Origin: Gammaproteobacteria bacterium
GTDB taxonomy: Bacteria; Pseudomonadota; Gammaproteobacteria; Methylococcales; Methylomonadaceae
Reading direction: 5' to 3'
DNA: 64,000 nucleotides
NCBI GenBank assembly: GCA_018830325.1
Contig: JAHJSQ010000028.1
Span: 1-64,000 of the forward strand
Part shown: one piece after another, positions 1 through 9,600 of the stretch
Numbering within the stretch: position 1 is the first letter of the stretch
Layout: each line of letters begins with the position of its first letter
Translations under genes and position numbers: made by a program
The notes under the pieces: generated by a model
The model's database searches: none
What the model was told of the DNA's origin: nothing
Seen by the model: the letters and a program-made list of their open reading frames with translations, nothing else

Positions 1-326
1 AAGGTGTGTGTAAGTCATAAAGCTCTCCCGTCAGTGATGTTTCGGGATGCTTTTTACCACATCTTGCGCCTGATCTCATGGAGTAAGCCGCATCCCGTCT
101 CGATAAACGGGTTATGCACTTATGATACGAATTCGCCTAAATTAATATTATACAAAAATCAGTTAATGAGCAATGATCTTTATTAGTCAAATTTTCATAT
201 AGTCTCTGTTTTTAAGAGAGAGAACTTGGCTCGAACCCTGGAATTATTTTTACTTCGTAACATCATTCAGTGAGAGCGGTCTGGCAGCAAGCGGGTTAAT
301 CAATATTGCTTTCAACTAATGAGTCA
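1..326. other. non-coding left flank
   Basis: I see no convincing gene here. The only long open frame (4-186) has no recognisable product. The stretch is AT-rich and lies on the inner side of the orphan Tn3-type terminal repeat at 393-430, so it may be the interior of a second, mostly off-window, transposon. That placement is an inference. Confidence 0.4.
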
Positions 327-400
327 TCTTAGAGTCTGATGTATCCCCAGAACATTTTGTTTTATATCGATATTTTCTGGGGATACATCAGTCTTAGAGT
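327..400. mobile_element. 56-bp miniature inverted-repeat element with 9-bp target duplication
   Basis: Positions 336-352 and 375-391 are perfect 17-bp inverted repeats (CTGATGTATCCCCAGAA and its complement) around a 22-nt AT-rich centre. The unit 336-391 is flanked by the direct repeat TCTTAGAGT at 327-335 and 392-400. The 9-bp duplication is what a transposition event leaves. Too short to code for anything, it must have been mobilised in trans if it is an insertion. It sits at the inner edge of the Tn3-type terminal repeat. Confidence 0.7.
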
Positions 401-430
401 ACGATTTTTTCCGTTTCGTGAGCAGACCCC
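393..430 (-). repeat. orphan 38-bp terminal inverted repeat of a Tn3/Tn501-type transposon
   Basis: Read on the minus strand from 430, this begins GGGGTCTGCTCACG and ends ATCGTACTCTAAG. It has the length, G-run tip and conserved inner half (a purine-rich run after ACGG, then a TAAG end) of Tn501/Tn21-type terminal repeats. Its outer tip points right, so the element it belongs to lies to the left. The tnpR/tnpA genes on the right are outside it. It is therefore either the end of a second Tn3 element or a rearranged end. Confidence 0.65.
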
Positions 431-536
431 ATCTAAGCTAAAACAAACTGTCAAAAAACTATCGTGGAAGTCGATTTTGGATCGATAGCTACAATATTTT
501 TCTATAATTCAATGACTGCTTTTGTCAAAAATCAAT

Positions 537-1145
537 TTATCCAATGATGGATTGACCTGCCTCTTTTAACGATCCATCGCCGTTGACATACATATAAAGG
601 GTTGTGGTCGTGATCCCAAGTCTTTTGGCCACATCGGACGCATTGGCTTTAGGGTCGGACAACGCCGACATCGCCATCATCAAGGTTGGCTTGTCCATCT
701 TGCGTGGTCGACCGCCTTTGCGTCCCCGTGCCCTGGCCGCAGCAAGTCCGGCACGGGTGCGTTCAGCGATGAGTTCCCGCTCAAATTCGGCAAGTGCGGC
801 AAATATCCCGAAAAACAAGCGTCCGTTCGGTGTGGTGGTGTCAATCTGAGCTCCGGCACCGGCTAACACCTTTAGGCCCACATTACGCTTTCTGAGCTCG
901 TCAATGACCGTGACCAAATGTTTTAAATCACGTCCAAGCCGATCCAACTTCCAGATCACTAGGGTATTTCCCGGTTGCAGCGCTTTAAGGCAAGCATTCA
1001 GTCCCGGTCTGTCATCTTTGCGGCCGGAAGCCAGGTCTTCATAAATACGGTTTTCCTCAACACCGGCGACCAACAAAGCGTCCCGTTGGGGCTCCAATGT
1101 TTGGCTGCCATCACTTTTGGAAACCCGAATATAACCCACCAGCAT
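537..1145 (-). CDS. tnpR: serine resolvase/invertase, Tn3 TnpR type
   Basis: This is a site-specific serine recombinase that would resolve Tn3-family cointegrates. The start at 1145 gives 202 aa beginning MLVGYIRVSKSDGSQ, which puts the catalytic serine near residue 9. The upstream ATG at 1190 would add 15 hydrophobic residues that are foreign to the family. The catalytic core has WKLDRLGRDL and the FGIFAALAEFERELIAERT helix region, followed by a GRKGGRPRK basic linker and a C-terminal helix-turn-helix (GITTTTLYMYV). It is divergent from the transposase remnant, the usual tnpR-res-tnpA order. It looks intact, although its partner transposase is broken. Confidence 0.88.
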   Translation of the reverse strand: MLVGYIRVSKSDGSQTLEPQRDALLVAGVEENRIYEDLASGRKDDRPGLNACLKALQPGNTLVIWKLDRLGRDLKHLVTVIDELRKRNVGLKVLAGAGAQIDTTTPNGRLFFGIFAALAEFERELIAERTRAGLAAARARGRKGGRPRKMDKPTLMMAMSALSDPKANASDVAKRLGITTTTLYMYVNGDGSLKEAGQSIIG

Positions 1146-1309
1146 AATGATCAACAAATAGTGCAAGAAAAGATAAAGGCAAAGGTACAATATTGCTTTG
1201 ATTTTCTCAATGGGTTTTCTTGTGGTTTTCCGCCCCGATTATTGTATGATTCTATCTATCAGATAAACGGACGTTTTTCTTGTACTAAATCCATTCCCGG
1301 TTTTCAACT
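1146..1309. promoter_or_regulatory. probable res site / divergent tnpR-tnpA promoter region
   Basis: This AT-rich gap lies between the divergent resolvase and transposase genes, where Tn3-family elements keep the resolution site and both promoters. I can see short imperfect inverted repeats, but I cannot delimit the three resolvase sub-sites by eye. The call rests mostly on position. Confidence 0.4.
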
Positions 1310-4296
1310 TTGCAACCCAGCGATACCGCCTATCCCCGATTCAAAAGCCGACTTGCCCAATCGGAATTGGAGCGTTTCTACACAGTGACGGATGCCGAAC
1401 GGGCCTATTGCGATACTGCCACTCGCTCAAGCACCACGCGCTTGGGATTTGCTCTGCTTTTAAAAACCTATCAACGACTGGGTTATTTTGTAACCTCCGA
1501 GCAAGTGCCGAATGCCATTGCCGAGCATGTCGCCTCTAGCATGGGCGAACCCTATGACCGGGAGAATTTGCGGCAGTACGATGTTTCGCAGGCCAGACGC
1601 AAACATTTGTCGGCGGTGCGTGAATTTTTGGCGGTCAAACCCTTCGGCAACGATGGCAAAGAACTGATGCGACAAACTTTTGCCGAAGCGGCACTGACCA
1701 AAGAAGACGTTATCGATATTATCAATATCGGCATCGAAACGTTGGTGCGTCATCGTTACGAGTTGCCGGCATTCGACACTTTGCTACGGGAAGCTCGCGT
1801 CTCGTGGATTGCAACGAACCAGGCGCTGCACAGGCAAATTCACGATGCACTTGGGGATGATGGCCGGGCTTTTCTCGATAACCTTTTCGTGGTGGGTGAT
1901 GATCCGCGCCGCGTGAGTCCATGGAACGACATTAAGCAAGATGCGGCCAAGCCTACGATAGACGGCATGCGGGAATGGTCGAACGCTATGACCGGCTGAC
2001 TGAGCTGACTTGCTACGCAGACCTATTAAAAATCATGCCGGTCATCAAAATCAAACAATGGGCGCTGGAAGGCAATAGTCTCGATGCTGCCAGTATGATG
2101 GATATGGTGGCCGCTAAACGCTACGCCGTTGCCTTATCCTTGATTAGGCAACGGCTGGCGATTGTGACCGATGATCTGTGCAATCTCTTTTGCAGGCAGA
2201 TGAAGCGTGCGTTGCACAGCGCCGAAGAAGCCCTTGAAAAATATCTGACTGACAATCAAGAAAAGACTGATGAAATTTTGCGCCGGTTTGCGATGCTGGA
2301 AACGCTCTTGAACTCAACACAATCGGCAGACGAACAATTGAAAGGCGTTCGCCAAGCGGTGACGGCTCGCCCCGATTTGTGCGAATTCTCGCGCTTGCAT
2401 GCGGAATACGGCGGGAAGAATGAATTCCGTTTTGTCTGGCAGTTCTTCAAGCCACGGCGAGCGGCGATGCTACGGATTTTGAGTAAGTTAAAGCTGAAAT
2501 CCACCAGTCAGGACGCCAGTTTTGAGCGGTCGCTGACTTTTATGCTGGAAAACAGTCATCGGCAAAGCGAGTGGCTAACGCTCAAGGACAAAGGCAAGAT
2601 TGCCTTAACGGCGGACGATCTGGGCTGGATTTCCGAAAAATGGTGGAAGTTGGTGACTGGCGAAATCAAGCGCGATACTGCTCCGACCCGAATCAATCGC
2701 CGCCAGTTCGAAGCATGCGTCTGTTCGCAAATGGTTAGGGAACTGAAATCTGGCGACCTTTGCGTGATCGGCAGCGATGCATATTCTGACCACCGGAACG
2801 AGTTGGTGCCGATGGCCGAAAGCGAACGTACACGCGCGGATTATGGTGAGAAAGTGGGCTTGCCAGTCGAGAGCGCAGCCTTTATCGAGCATGTCCGCAC
2901 CCTACTGACCGAGGCGGCACAACAGGCTGACAAGACTTATCAGGAAAATGCATATTTCAAGATCATAAATGGCAGGCCAAAGCTGGGCCGGCAACAGAAA
3001 AAAGAGATTCCGCCAGGCTTCAAGGAAATGGATGATACGTTAAGGCGAAAACTCGATAGCATGGGCCTTTCGTTGTTAGACGTGCTTACCGATACCATGC
3101 AATGGATTGGGTGGGGTAAGCATTTTGGCCCGTTGAGCGGTCACAAAGGCAAATTACGTGAGGAAGACCGGCGCAAGATTCTGACGGTGTTCGCTTATGG
3201 CACAGGTTTAGGGCCGACACAAATTGCCTAGAACATTGCCGATGTCAGTGTGCGGCAAGTGTCATTCGTCAATCTACCCCAAGTCACGACGGAAAAGCTG
3301 GAGGCCGCCATTTCTACGATTATCAATGCATACAATCAATTTCAACTGCCACGCTACTGGGGCGATACAAAACGCGCGGCGGCAGACGGTACGCAATGGA
3401 ATCTGTATGAAAATAATCTGCTGTCGGAACGGCATATCCGTTACGGCGGCTATGGCGGCATTGCTTATTACCATGTCAGCGATACCTATATCGCGCTGTT
3501 TTCGCATTTCATTCCCTGCGGTGTCTGGGAAGCCGTTTACATCCTGGATGGGCTGACAAAGAACAAGTCGGATATTCAGCCCGATACTTTACATGGCGAT
3601 ACCCAGGCGCAAAGCGCCCCGGTTTATGGCTTGGCATTCTTGCTGGGTATCAAACTGATGCCGCGTATTCGCAACTAGAAAGATCTGAAATGGTTTCGCC
3701 CGAGTGCCGACGCAGTGTATAAACACATTGATGATCTGTTTACCAAGGATGCCGTCGATTGGGATTTGATCGCCTGTCATTTGCCGGACATGCTGCAAGT
3801 GGGGCAATCGATTCGTGCCGGGGGTATTCAACCATCGACCATCTTACGCAAGCTCGGTACTGCAAGCCGGAAAAACAAACTGTATTTCGCCTTTCGTGAG
3901 TTGGGCCGGGTCGTCCGCACCCTATTCCTGCTGGAATATATCAGCGACGATGCGTTACGCCAGGTCATCCAGGCAGCGCAAAACAAGTGCGAAGGGTTCA
4001 ACAATTTTGCGCAGTGGGCATATTTCGGATCGGACACCATCGATGAAAATGTGCGCGAGGATCAGTTGAAGATAATCAAGTACAATCATCTGATTGCCAA
4101 TCTGATGATTTTCCACAACTGCCATACGATGACGCAGGCATTCAAAGAACTGGAAGCCGAGGGGATGAAGTTAACGCCGGAACTGGCCGCTGCGTTTAGT
4201 CCATTTCGGACGCATCACGCCAATCGTTTTGGCACATACGAACTTCGGGATCGGGATTTGGAGCCAATTGATTACGGCGTGACGTTCCAGATGTAA
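1310..4296 (+). pseudogene. tnpA: Tn3-family transposase, broken by a frameshift and two in-frame TAG codons
   Basis: The conceptual product is about 990 aa, full length for a Tn3-family DDE transposase. Residues from 1310 match the N-terminal DUF4158-type region (LAQSELERFYTVTDAE). The middle carries the family hallmark KQWALEGNSLDAASM, and the last third has ADGTQWNLYEN and HVSDTYIALFSHFIPCGVWEA. The reading frame shifts near 1974, where ...GMRE should run into MVERYDRL, consistent with loss of one A in a short A-run. The downstream frame is then interrupted by TAG at 3229-3231 and again at 3676-3678, with homologous sequence continuing in the same frame after each. Function is presumed lost. 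Confidence 0.9.
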
Positions 4297-4306
4297 CCAA
4301 GCCAAG

Positions 4307-4344
4307 GATGTTACTCATTTACGAGGGAATCCTTACGGTCCCCC
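4307..4344 (+). repeat. candidate right terminal repeat of the Tn3-family remnant
   Basis: The sequence 10 bp after the tnpA stop ends in a five-C run. Read inward from 4344 it begins GGGGGACCGTAAGGATTCCC. A G-run tip this close behind tnpA is the normal place for the terminal repeat of a Tn3 element. I did not find a matching partner left of tnpR, and it differs from the repeat at 393-430, so the left end of this element seems to be lost or replaced. Confidence 0.45.
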
Positions 4345-4514
4345 AGTTTGAGGGACTTCACCAGGTCGGTGAAAGTGTTGTAGACCGTTCATGCTTCGCC
4401 TTGGCTCAGCACGAACGGTCTACAACACATGCCAAATGCTCTTTTCAGGATTAAGTATAGTGTTCCCACACATTAAAACTCGGTTTTTTTAACCCTCTAG
4501 CGTTAGGTGATTCA
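4345..4514. other. non-coding region with a 16-bp perfect stem-loop
   Basis: There is no gene. Positions 4375-4390 (GTGTTGTAGACCGTTC) pair perfectly with 4413-4428 across a 22-nt loop. A diverged half of the same sequence occurs near 57460-57500, so this is a dispersed intergenic palindrome rather than a site specific to this locus. There is no T-run after the stem, so it is not a typical intrinsic terminator. Confidence 0.5.
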
Positions 4515-4629
4515 CGTAGGGTACGCTGTGCGTACCATGGTAACCCCGCGATGTTGATGTGCCAACCGAACCGCCAGGGCACGGCTTTGGTACGCGCAGC
4601 GTACCCTACAATTTTTGTATAACGATGAG
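4515..4629. repeat. 115-bp dispersed palindromic repeat, copy A
   Basis: It is nearly identical to 56596-56710 over 115 bp, including the inner palindromes (GGGTACGC...GCGTACCC) and the right tip TATAACGATGAG. The match breaks off just left of 4515. There copy A reads CTAGCGTTAGGTGA while copy B carries the reverse complement, TCACCTAACGCTAG. Copy A lacks the complete left terminal repeat seen at 56484. Confidence 0.75.
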
Positions 4630-4726
4630 AGCTCCAGCGTGGGAAAGAGCGAATCCCCCTTTTCCAAAGGTGGAGGAAGGTTTAGCTTAATGGCAGTGAC
4701 GCAGCCTCCTGAAAACGAGTAAAAAC

Positions 4727-5341
4727 TCATTTCTTCAAACAACCGTGTAAAAATAGATCGACGGCCTGCCTAACCCAAAGGTCTATTTCGGTCTCTTCCG
4801 GCGTTGATGCCAATCCAAGCTGCAACTTCTGAAAATGTTCGTTTCGCAGACAACTCAAAAAATAATCGGCTAACACCCTCGGCGACACATCCGAAAAATG
4901 CCCTTCTTGCTGTTTTTTGACGAAATAATCGACCAGCGTATCCCGGGCGCGTTGCGGACCTTGCTCGTAAAACTTTGCCGCCAATTCCGGAAAACGCAGC
5001 GACTCGCCGATCAAAATCGTCCTGATACGCACCGCATCGGACCGGGTAATGAGGTGAACATAGTGTTTTGCGAAAACAGTCAGCGCCTCTCCCGGCTCGA
5101 GATTTTCGGGCAGTCTGTCGACGAACTGGTCGCTGCAACGCTTGATCACGGCGCCGAATAACCCCGCCTTATTACCGAACCGGCTGTAAATCGTCCGCAT
5201 CGATACATGGGCATCCTTCGCGATCGTTTCCATGCTCAGATCACCGTAACCGTGTTCCAGAAACAGTTGCAACGCACTGTCCAACAAGCGCTCGCGGCTT
5301 TGACACTCCTGCCCTTTCGGCGGACGTCCACATTTAACCAT
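4727..5341 (-). CDS. TetR/AcrR-family repressor of the adjacent efflux operon
   Basis: The protein has 204 aa. The N-terminal TetR helix-turn-helix spans roughly residues 15-60 (RLLDSALQLFLEHGYGDLSMETIAKDAHVSMRTIYSRFGNK shape). It is followed by an all-helical ligand-binding and dimerisation domain of the AcrR/TetR_C type with LADYFLSCLRNEHF-like helices. It is transcribed away from the RND operon, and the 104-bp gap between them contains a 16-bp palindrome. Family knowledge and this geometry suggest it represses the pump operon and itself until a pump substrate binds. The inducer cannot be read from sequence. Confidence 0.88.
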   Translation of the reverse strand: MVKCGRPPKGQECQSRERLLDSALQLFLEHGYGDLSMETIAKDAHVSMRTIYSRFGNKAGLFGAVIKRCSDQFVDRLPENLEPGEALTVFAKHYVHLITRSDAVRIRTILIGESLRFPELAAKFYEQGPQRARDTLVDYFVKKQQEGHFSDVSPRVLADYFLSCLRNEHFQKLQLGLASTPEETEIDLWVRQAVDLFLHGCLKK

Positions 5342-5396
5342 GCTGTCTTACTCATAAAATACATTGACAAGAACGACGATCATACCTAAATTAAAC

Positions 5397-5412
5397 GGTA
5401 ATTTGTATTACC
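5397..5412. promoter_or_regulatory. candidate TetR operator
   Basis: GGTAATTTGTATTACC is a 16-bp inverted repeat (6-bp arms, 4-bp centre) in the gap between the divergent tetR and RND operon starts, 33 bp upstream of the adaptor ATG. The size and location fit a TetR-family dimer site overlapping the promoter. Binding is inferred. Confidence 0.5.
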
Positions 5413-5445
5413 TTTTAATCCACAGCGATCGAGGTCGCCTTACCG

Positions 5446-6660
5446 ATGAACCCAAAAACCGAACCAGCACTTGCGATATATCGCCCCTCCGTCAACGAAG
5501 TTTCGCTTACGAGCGGTGGAAACATTCCGTCTTTGTCGCCAAGACTGCTGACATTTTGGGTCATCACGGCTATTGCGATCGCGCTGACCGGTTGCGGCGA
5601 CAAGGCCGAAATTCAAGCTCCGCCGGCGGCCAAGGTCAAAATCGCGCACCCGCTGTCCCGTGATGTCACCGAATGGGACGAATTCACGGGCCGCATCGAA
5701 GCGATCGAAGCAGTCGAAGTACGGGCGCGGGTTGGCGGTCATTTGGAGAAGGTCAATTTCTTCGCCGGCGAAAAAGTCAAAAAAGGCGATTTATTGTTCA
5801 CGATCGATCCGAAACCCTATCAGGCTCAATTGAATCTGGCTCAAGCCGAATTGGAAAGAGCAAAATCCAAACGAGAACTCGCGCAGAACGACCTTGAGCG
5901 CGCGAAAAACTTATTAAAAACCAAAGCGATATCCATAGAGGAATACGACGGGCGAAGCAAGGGCCTTCGCGAAGCATCCGCCTCGGTGCAAGCCGCTGAA
6001 GCGAACGTTTACCGAGCCAAGCTCGATCTCGAATACACGCGCATTCATGCGCCGATCGACGGACGCGTCGGGCGCGAATTGATCACGGCAGGAAACCTCG
6101 TCAACGGCGGCGGCGCCGCGACGCTGCTGACCCACATCGTCTCGACCGATCCGGTCTATGTCTACATCGACGCCGACGAGCGTTCGGTATTGAAATACAA
6201 ACGTCGACTCAGCGGCCGCGAGAATCTTCAAGGCATGCCGATGCAACTGAACTTGACCGACGAAAGCGATTTTCCGCATCGCGGCACGCTCGACTATATC
6301 GCGCCGAGCGCCGATACCGATACCGGCACCGTGACTCTGCGCGGCGTTTTCGAAAACACCCATAATCTGTTGAGTCCGGGCTTTTTCGCCCGCGTGCGCA
6401 TACAAGGCGGCGCCCCCTATCCGGCGCTATTGCTGCCGGATCGCGCTATCGGAACCGATCAGGCACAACGCTTCGTCTGGGTATTGAATCAAGACGATCA
6501 AGCCGAATACCGTAAAGTGATTCCGGGCGCGCGCATAGACGGCTTGCGCGTCATCTCCGAGGGCTTGACGGCCGAAGACAAAGTCGTAATCGAAGGTCTG
6601 CAAAAAGTCAGACCCGGGGCCAAAGTTGCGCCCGAACTCGTCACGTTTGGCGGAGAATAA
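5446..6660 (+). CDS. RND efflux periplasmic adaptor (membrane fusion lipoprotein)
   Basis: The protein has 404 aa. An N-terminal hydrophobic stretch ends in the lipobox LTGC with Cys50, so this is a lipid-anchored periplasmic protein. About 45 residues precede the signal core, so the true start may be further inside. Then come a biotinyl-lipoyl half domain (VGGHLEKVNFFAGEKVKKGD), an alpha-hairpin coiled coil (about 120-190), the second lipoyl half (YTRIHAPIDGRVGR), and beta-barrel and membrane-proximal domains. It would link the inner-membrane pump to the outer-membrane channel. It is first in a three-gene operon, with 6 bp to the pump gene. Confidence 0.92.
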   Translation: MNPKTEPALAIYRPSVNEVSLTSGGNIPSLSPRLLTFWVITAIAIALTGCGDKAEIQAPPAAKVKIAHPLSRDVTEWDEFTGRIEAIEAVEVRARVGGHLEKVNFFAGEKVKKGDLLFTIDPKPYQAQLNLAQAELERAKSKRELAQNDLERAKNLLKTKAISIEEYDGRSKGLREASASVQAAEANVYRAKLDLEYTRIHAPIDGRVGRELITAGNLVNGGGAATLLTHIVSTDPVYVYIDADERSVLKYKRRLSGRENLQGMPMQLNLTDESDFPHRGTLDYIAPSADTDTGTVTLRGVFENTHNLLSPGFFARVRIQGGAPYPALLLPDRAIGTDQAQRFVWVLNQDDQAEYRKVIPGARIDGLRVISEGLTAEDKVVIEGLQKVRPGAKVAPELVTFGGE

Positions 6661-6666
6661 AAAATC

Positions 6667-9600
6667 ATGTACCGATTCACACACTTTTTCATCGACCGCC
6701 CGATCTTCGCGTCGGTCTTGTCGATCCTGATCGTCATGGTCGGCGGGCTCGCGCTGATCGCATTACCGGTCGCCCAGTATCCTGAAATCGCGCCGCCGAC
6801 CGTGATGGTCAGCACCGTCTATCCCGGCGCGAATGCCGCGGTCGTCGCCGAAACGGTCGCGACGCCGATCGAACAGGAAGTCAACGGGGTCGAGGACATG
6901 CTGTATTTGTCGTCGCAATCGACCAACAGCGGCAATATGGCGCTGACGATCACGTTCAAACCCGGCACCGACCTCGACAAGGCACAGGTCCAGGTGCAAA
7001 ACCGCGTCGCGCTGGCCGAACCGAAACTGCCCGAGGAAGTCAGGCGTCAAGGCATCAGCGTCAAGAAACGCAGCCCGGACCTCAGCCTGGTCGTCAACCT
7101 GATCTCACCGGATCAACGCTATGACAGCGTGTACCTGAGCAATTACGCATTATTGCAAATCAAGGATACGCTCGCGCGGCTGCCCGGCGTCGGCGAAATC
7201 CTGGTGTTCGGCGCGCGCGATTACAGCATGAGACTATGGCTGGACCCGGAAAAAATCGCTGCCCGCAATATGACGGCAAGCGACGTCGTCAATGCCGTGC
7301 GCGAACAAAACATACAAGTCGCGGCCGGCGTCGTCGGCCAACAACCGTCTCCGGAAGCGACCGACTATCAATACACGGTCAGCACCTTGGGCCGGCTGAC
7401 CGATCCCGAACAGTTCGCCGATATCGTCATCAAGCAAGGTTCCGACGGAAAAATCACGCGTCTCAAGGACGTCGCGCGCATCGAATTGGGCGCGAAGGAT
7501 TACAACTCCAGTTTGTATTTGGACGGCGAACAAACGGTCGGCCTGGCCGTTTTCCAATTGCCCGGCTCGAACGCCTTGGACACCAAAAAAGCCATCGAAG
7601 CCGAGATGGAAAAATTGAAGACGCACTTTCCGGAGGGCCTCGACTATACGCTCGTCTATGATACGGTCGTGTTCATTCAGCAATCGATCGACGCGGTCGT
7701 CAAGACCCTGTTCGAAGCGCTGCTGCTGGTCGTCGTCGTGGTTATCGTCTTCCTGCAGAACTGGCGCGCCGCGATCATTCCGCTGCTCGCCGTGCCGGTG
7801 TCGTTGATAGGCACTTTCGCCGTGATGGCCGGCATGGGCTTGTCGTTGAATACCTTGTCGCTCTTCGGTTTGGTGCTTGCTATCGGCATCGTCGTCGACG
7901 ACGCAATCGTCGTCGTCGAAAACGTCGAACGCCATATCGCCGAGGGCATGAGCGCCCGAGACGCGACGCGCAAGGCGATGGAGGAAGTGATCGGGCCGAT
8001 CATCGCGACGACGCTGGTGTTGGTCGCGGTATTCATACCGACCGCCTTCATCACCGGCGTATCCGGCGCGTTTTACAAACAGTTCGCTTTGACGATCGCG
8101 GTTTCGACGCTGATCTCGACCTTGAATTCGCTGACCTTGAGCCCGGCGATGTGCGCATTGTTGCTGGACCGCGCGCACGGCGACAAGGATGCTTTCACGC
8201 GCTTGCTCGACCGGCTGTTCGGCTGGTTTTTCGCCGGCTTCAACCGCTTTTTCGATCGCTTCGGCGAAGGCTATGCGCGCCTGGTCGGCCGCTTGATCCG
8301 GATGACTGTCTTGGTATTGACGCTTTATGTCGGACTGAACGGACTGAACTGGCTGGCCTTCGAAAAAGTGCCGACCGGTTTCATTCCGCAACAAGACCAG
8401 GGCTATCTGATTCTGTACACGCAACTGCCCGATGCCGCATCATTGAGCCGCACGCAGGACGTGGTCAAGGAAGCCACTCGCATCATTCTCGATACCGAAG
8501 GCGTCGCGCATGTGATCGCTTATTCCGGCTGGTCGGTCCTGACCGGCGCCAATCAGTCCAATGTCGCGACGATGTTCACCCCGCTGGACAAATTCAAGGA
8601 CCGCGCCGGCAAGCCCGAACTGCATGCCAACGAGATCATCAAAAAACTGCAACAACGCCTCGCGCAAATACCCGATGCGCATATCGCGGTATTCGCGCCG
8701 CCGCCGGTGCGCGGCATGGGTTCGGTCGGCGGTTTCAAACTGCAGATTCAGGACCGTACCAGCGCCGGCATCGATGCCTTGCAAGACGTTGCCAATGAGA
8801 TGATCGCCGAAGGAAACCAACAATCCGGACTTGCCGGATTATTCACGACCTTCCGGGCCGGCGTGCCGCAATTATTTCTCGACGTCGACCGGACCCGCGC
8901 GAAAGCGATGGACGTACCATTGAAGGAAGTCTTCGAAACGCTGCAAATCTATTTGGGCTCGATGTACGTCAACGACTTCAATAGCTTCGGGCGGACCTAC
9001 CAAGTCGTCGCGCAGGCCGACGCAGACTACCGAATGCATCCGGAAGATATCGCCGAATTGAAAACCCGGAATGCGGCCGGCGGCATCGTGCCGCTCGGCT
9101 CGCTCGTAGACATCAAGGAAATCACCGGACCGGACAAGATCACGCGCTACAACATGTATCCTGCCGCCGAAATCAACGGCGGCACCTTGCCCGGAATCAG
9201 TTCCGGCCAGGCCATCGATATCATGAGCCGATTGCTCGACCGACAACTGCCGCCCGGCTTCGGCTACGAATGGACCGAACTGAGCCTACAGCAAGTTTTG
9301 GCCGGCAACGTCGCGTTCCTGGTGTTTCCGCTCAGCGTCGTCTTCGTATTCCTGGTGCTCGCCGCACAATACGAAAGCTGGTCATTACCGCTTGCGATCA
9401 TCTTGATCGTGCCGATGTGTATCTTGTCGTCAATGACCGGCATCTGGCTCAGCGGCATGGACAACAACATCTTTACCCAAATCGGCTTCATCGTGCTGGT
9501 CGCGTTGGCCAGCAAAAACGCGATTCTGATCGTCGAATTCGCGAAACAGCGCCAGGAAAGCGGACTCGACCGCTTCGCAGCCGTCATGGATGCTTCGCGC

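Noticed and set aside
225..260. tRNA 3' end (GGTTCGAGCC-like T-loop on the minus strand)
   Set aside because: No acceptor stem, no CCA context and no cloverleaf could be drawn around it.
7234..8424. 396-codon frame on the minus strand
   Set aside because: It is the antisense shadow of the RND transporter; rich in D/Q/R from GC-rich codons read backwards.
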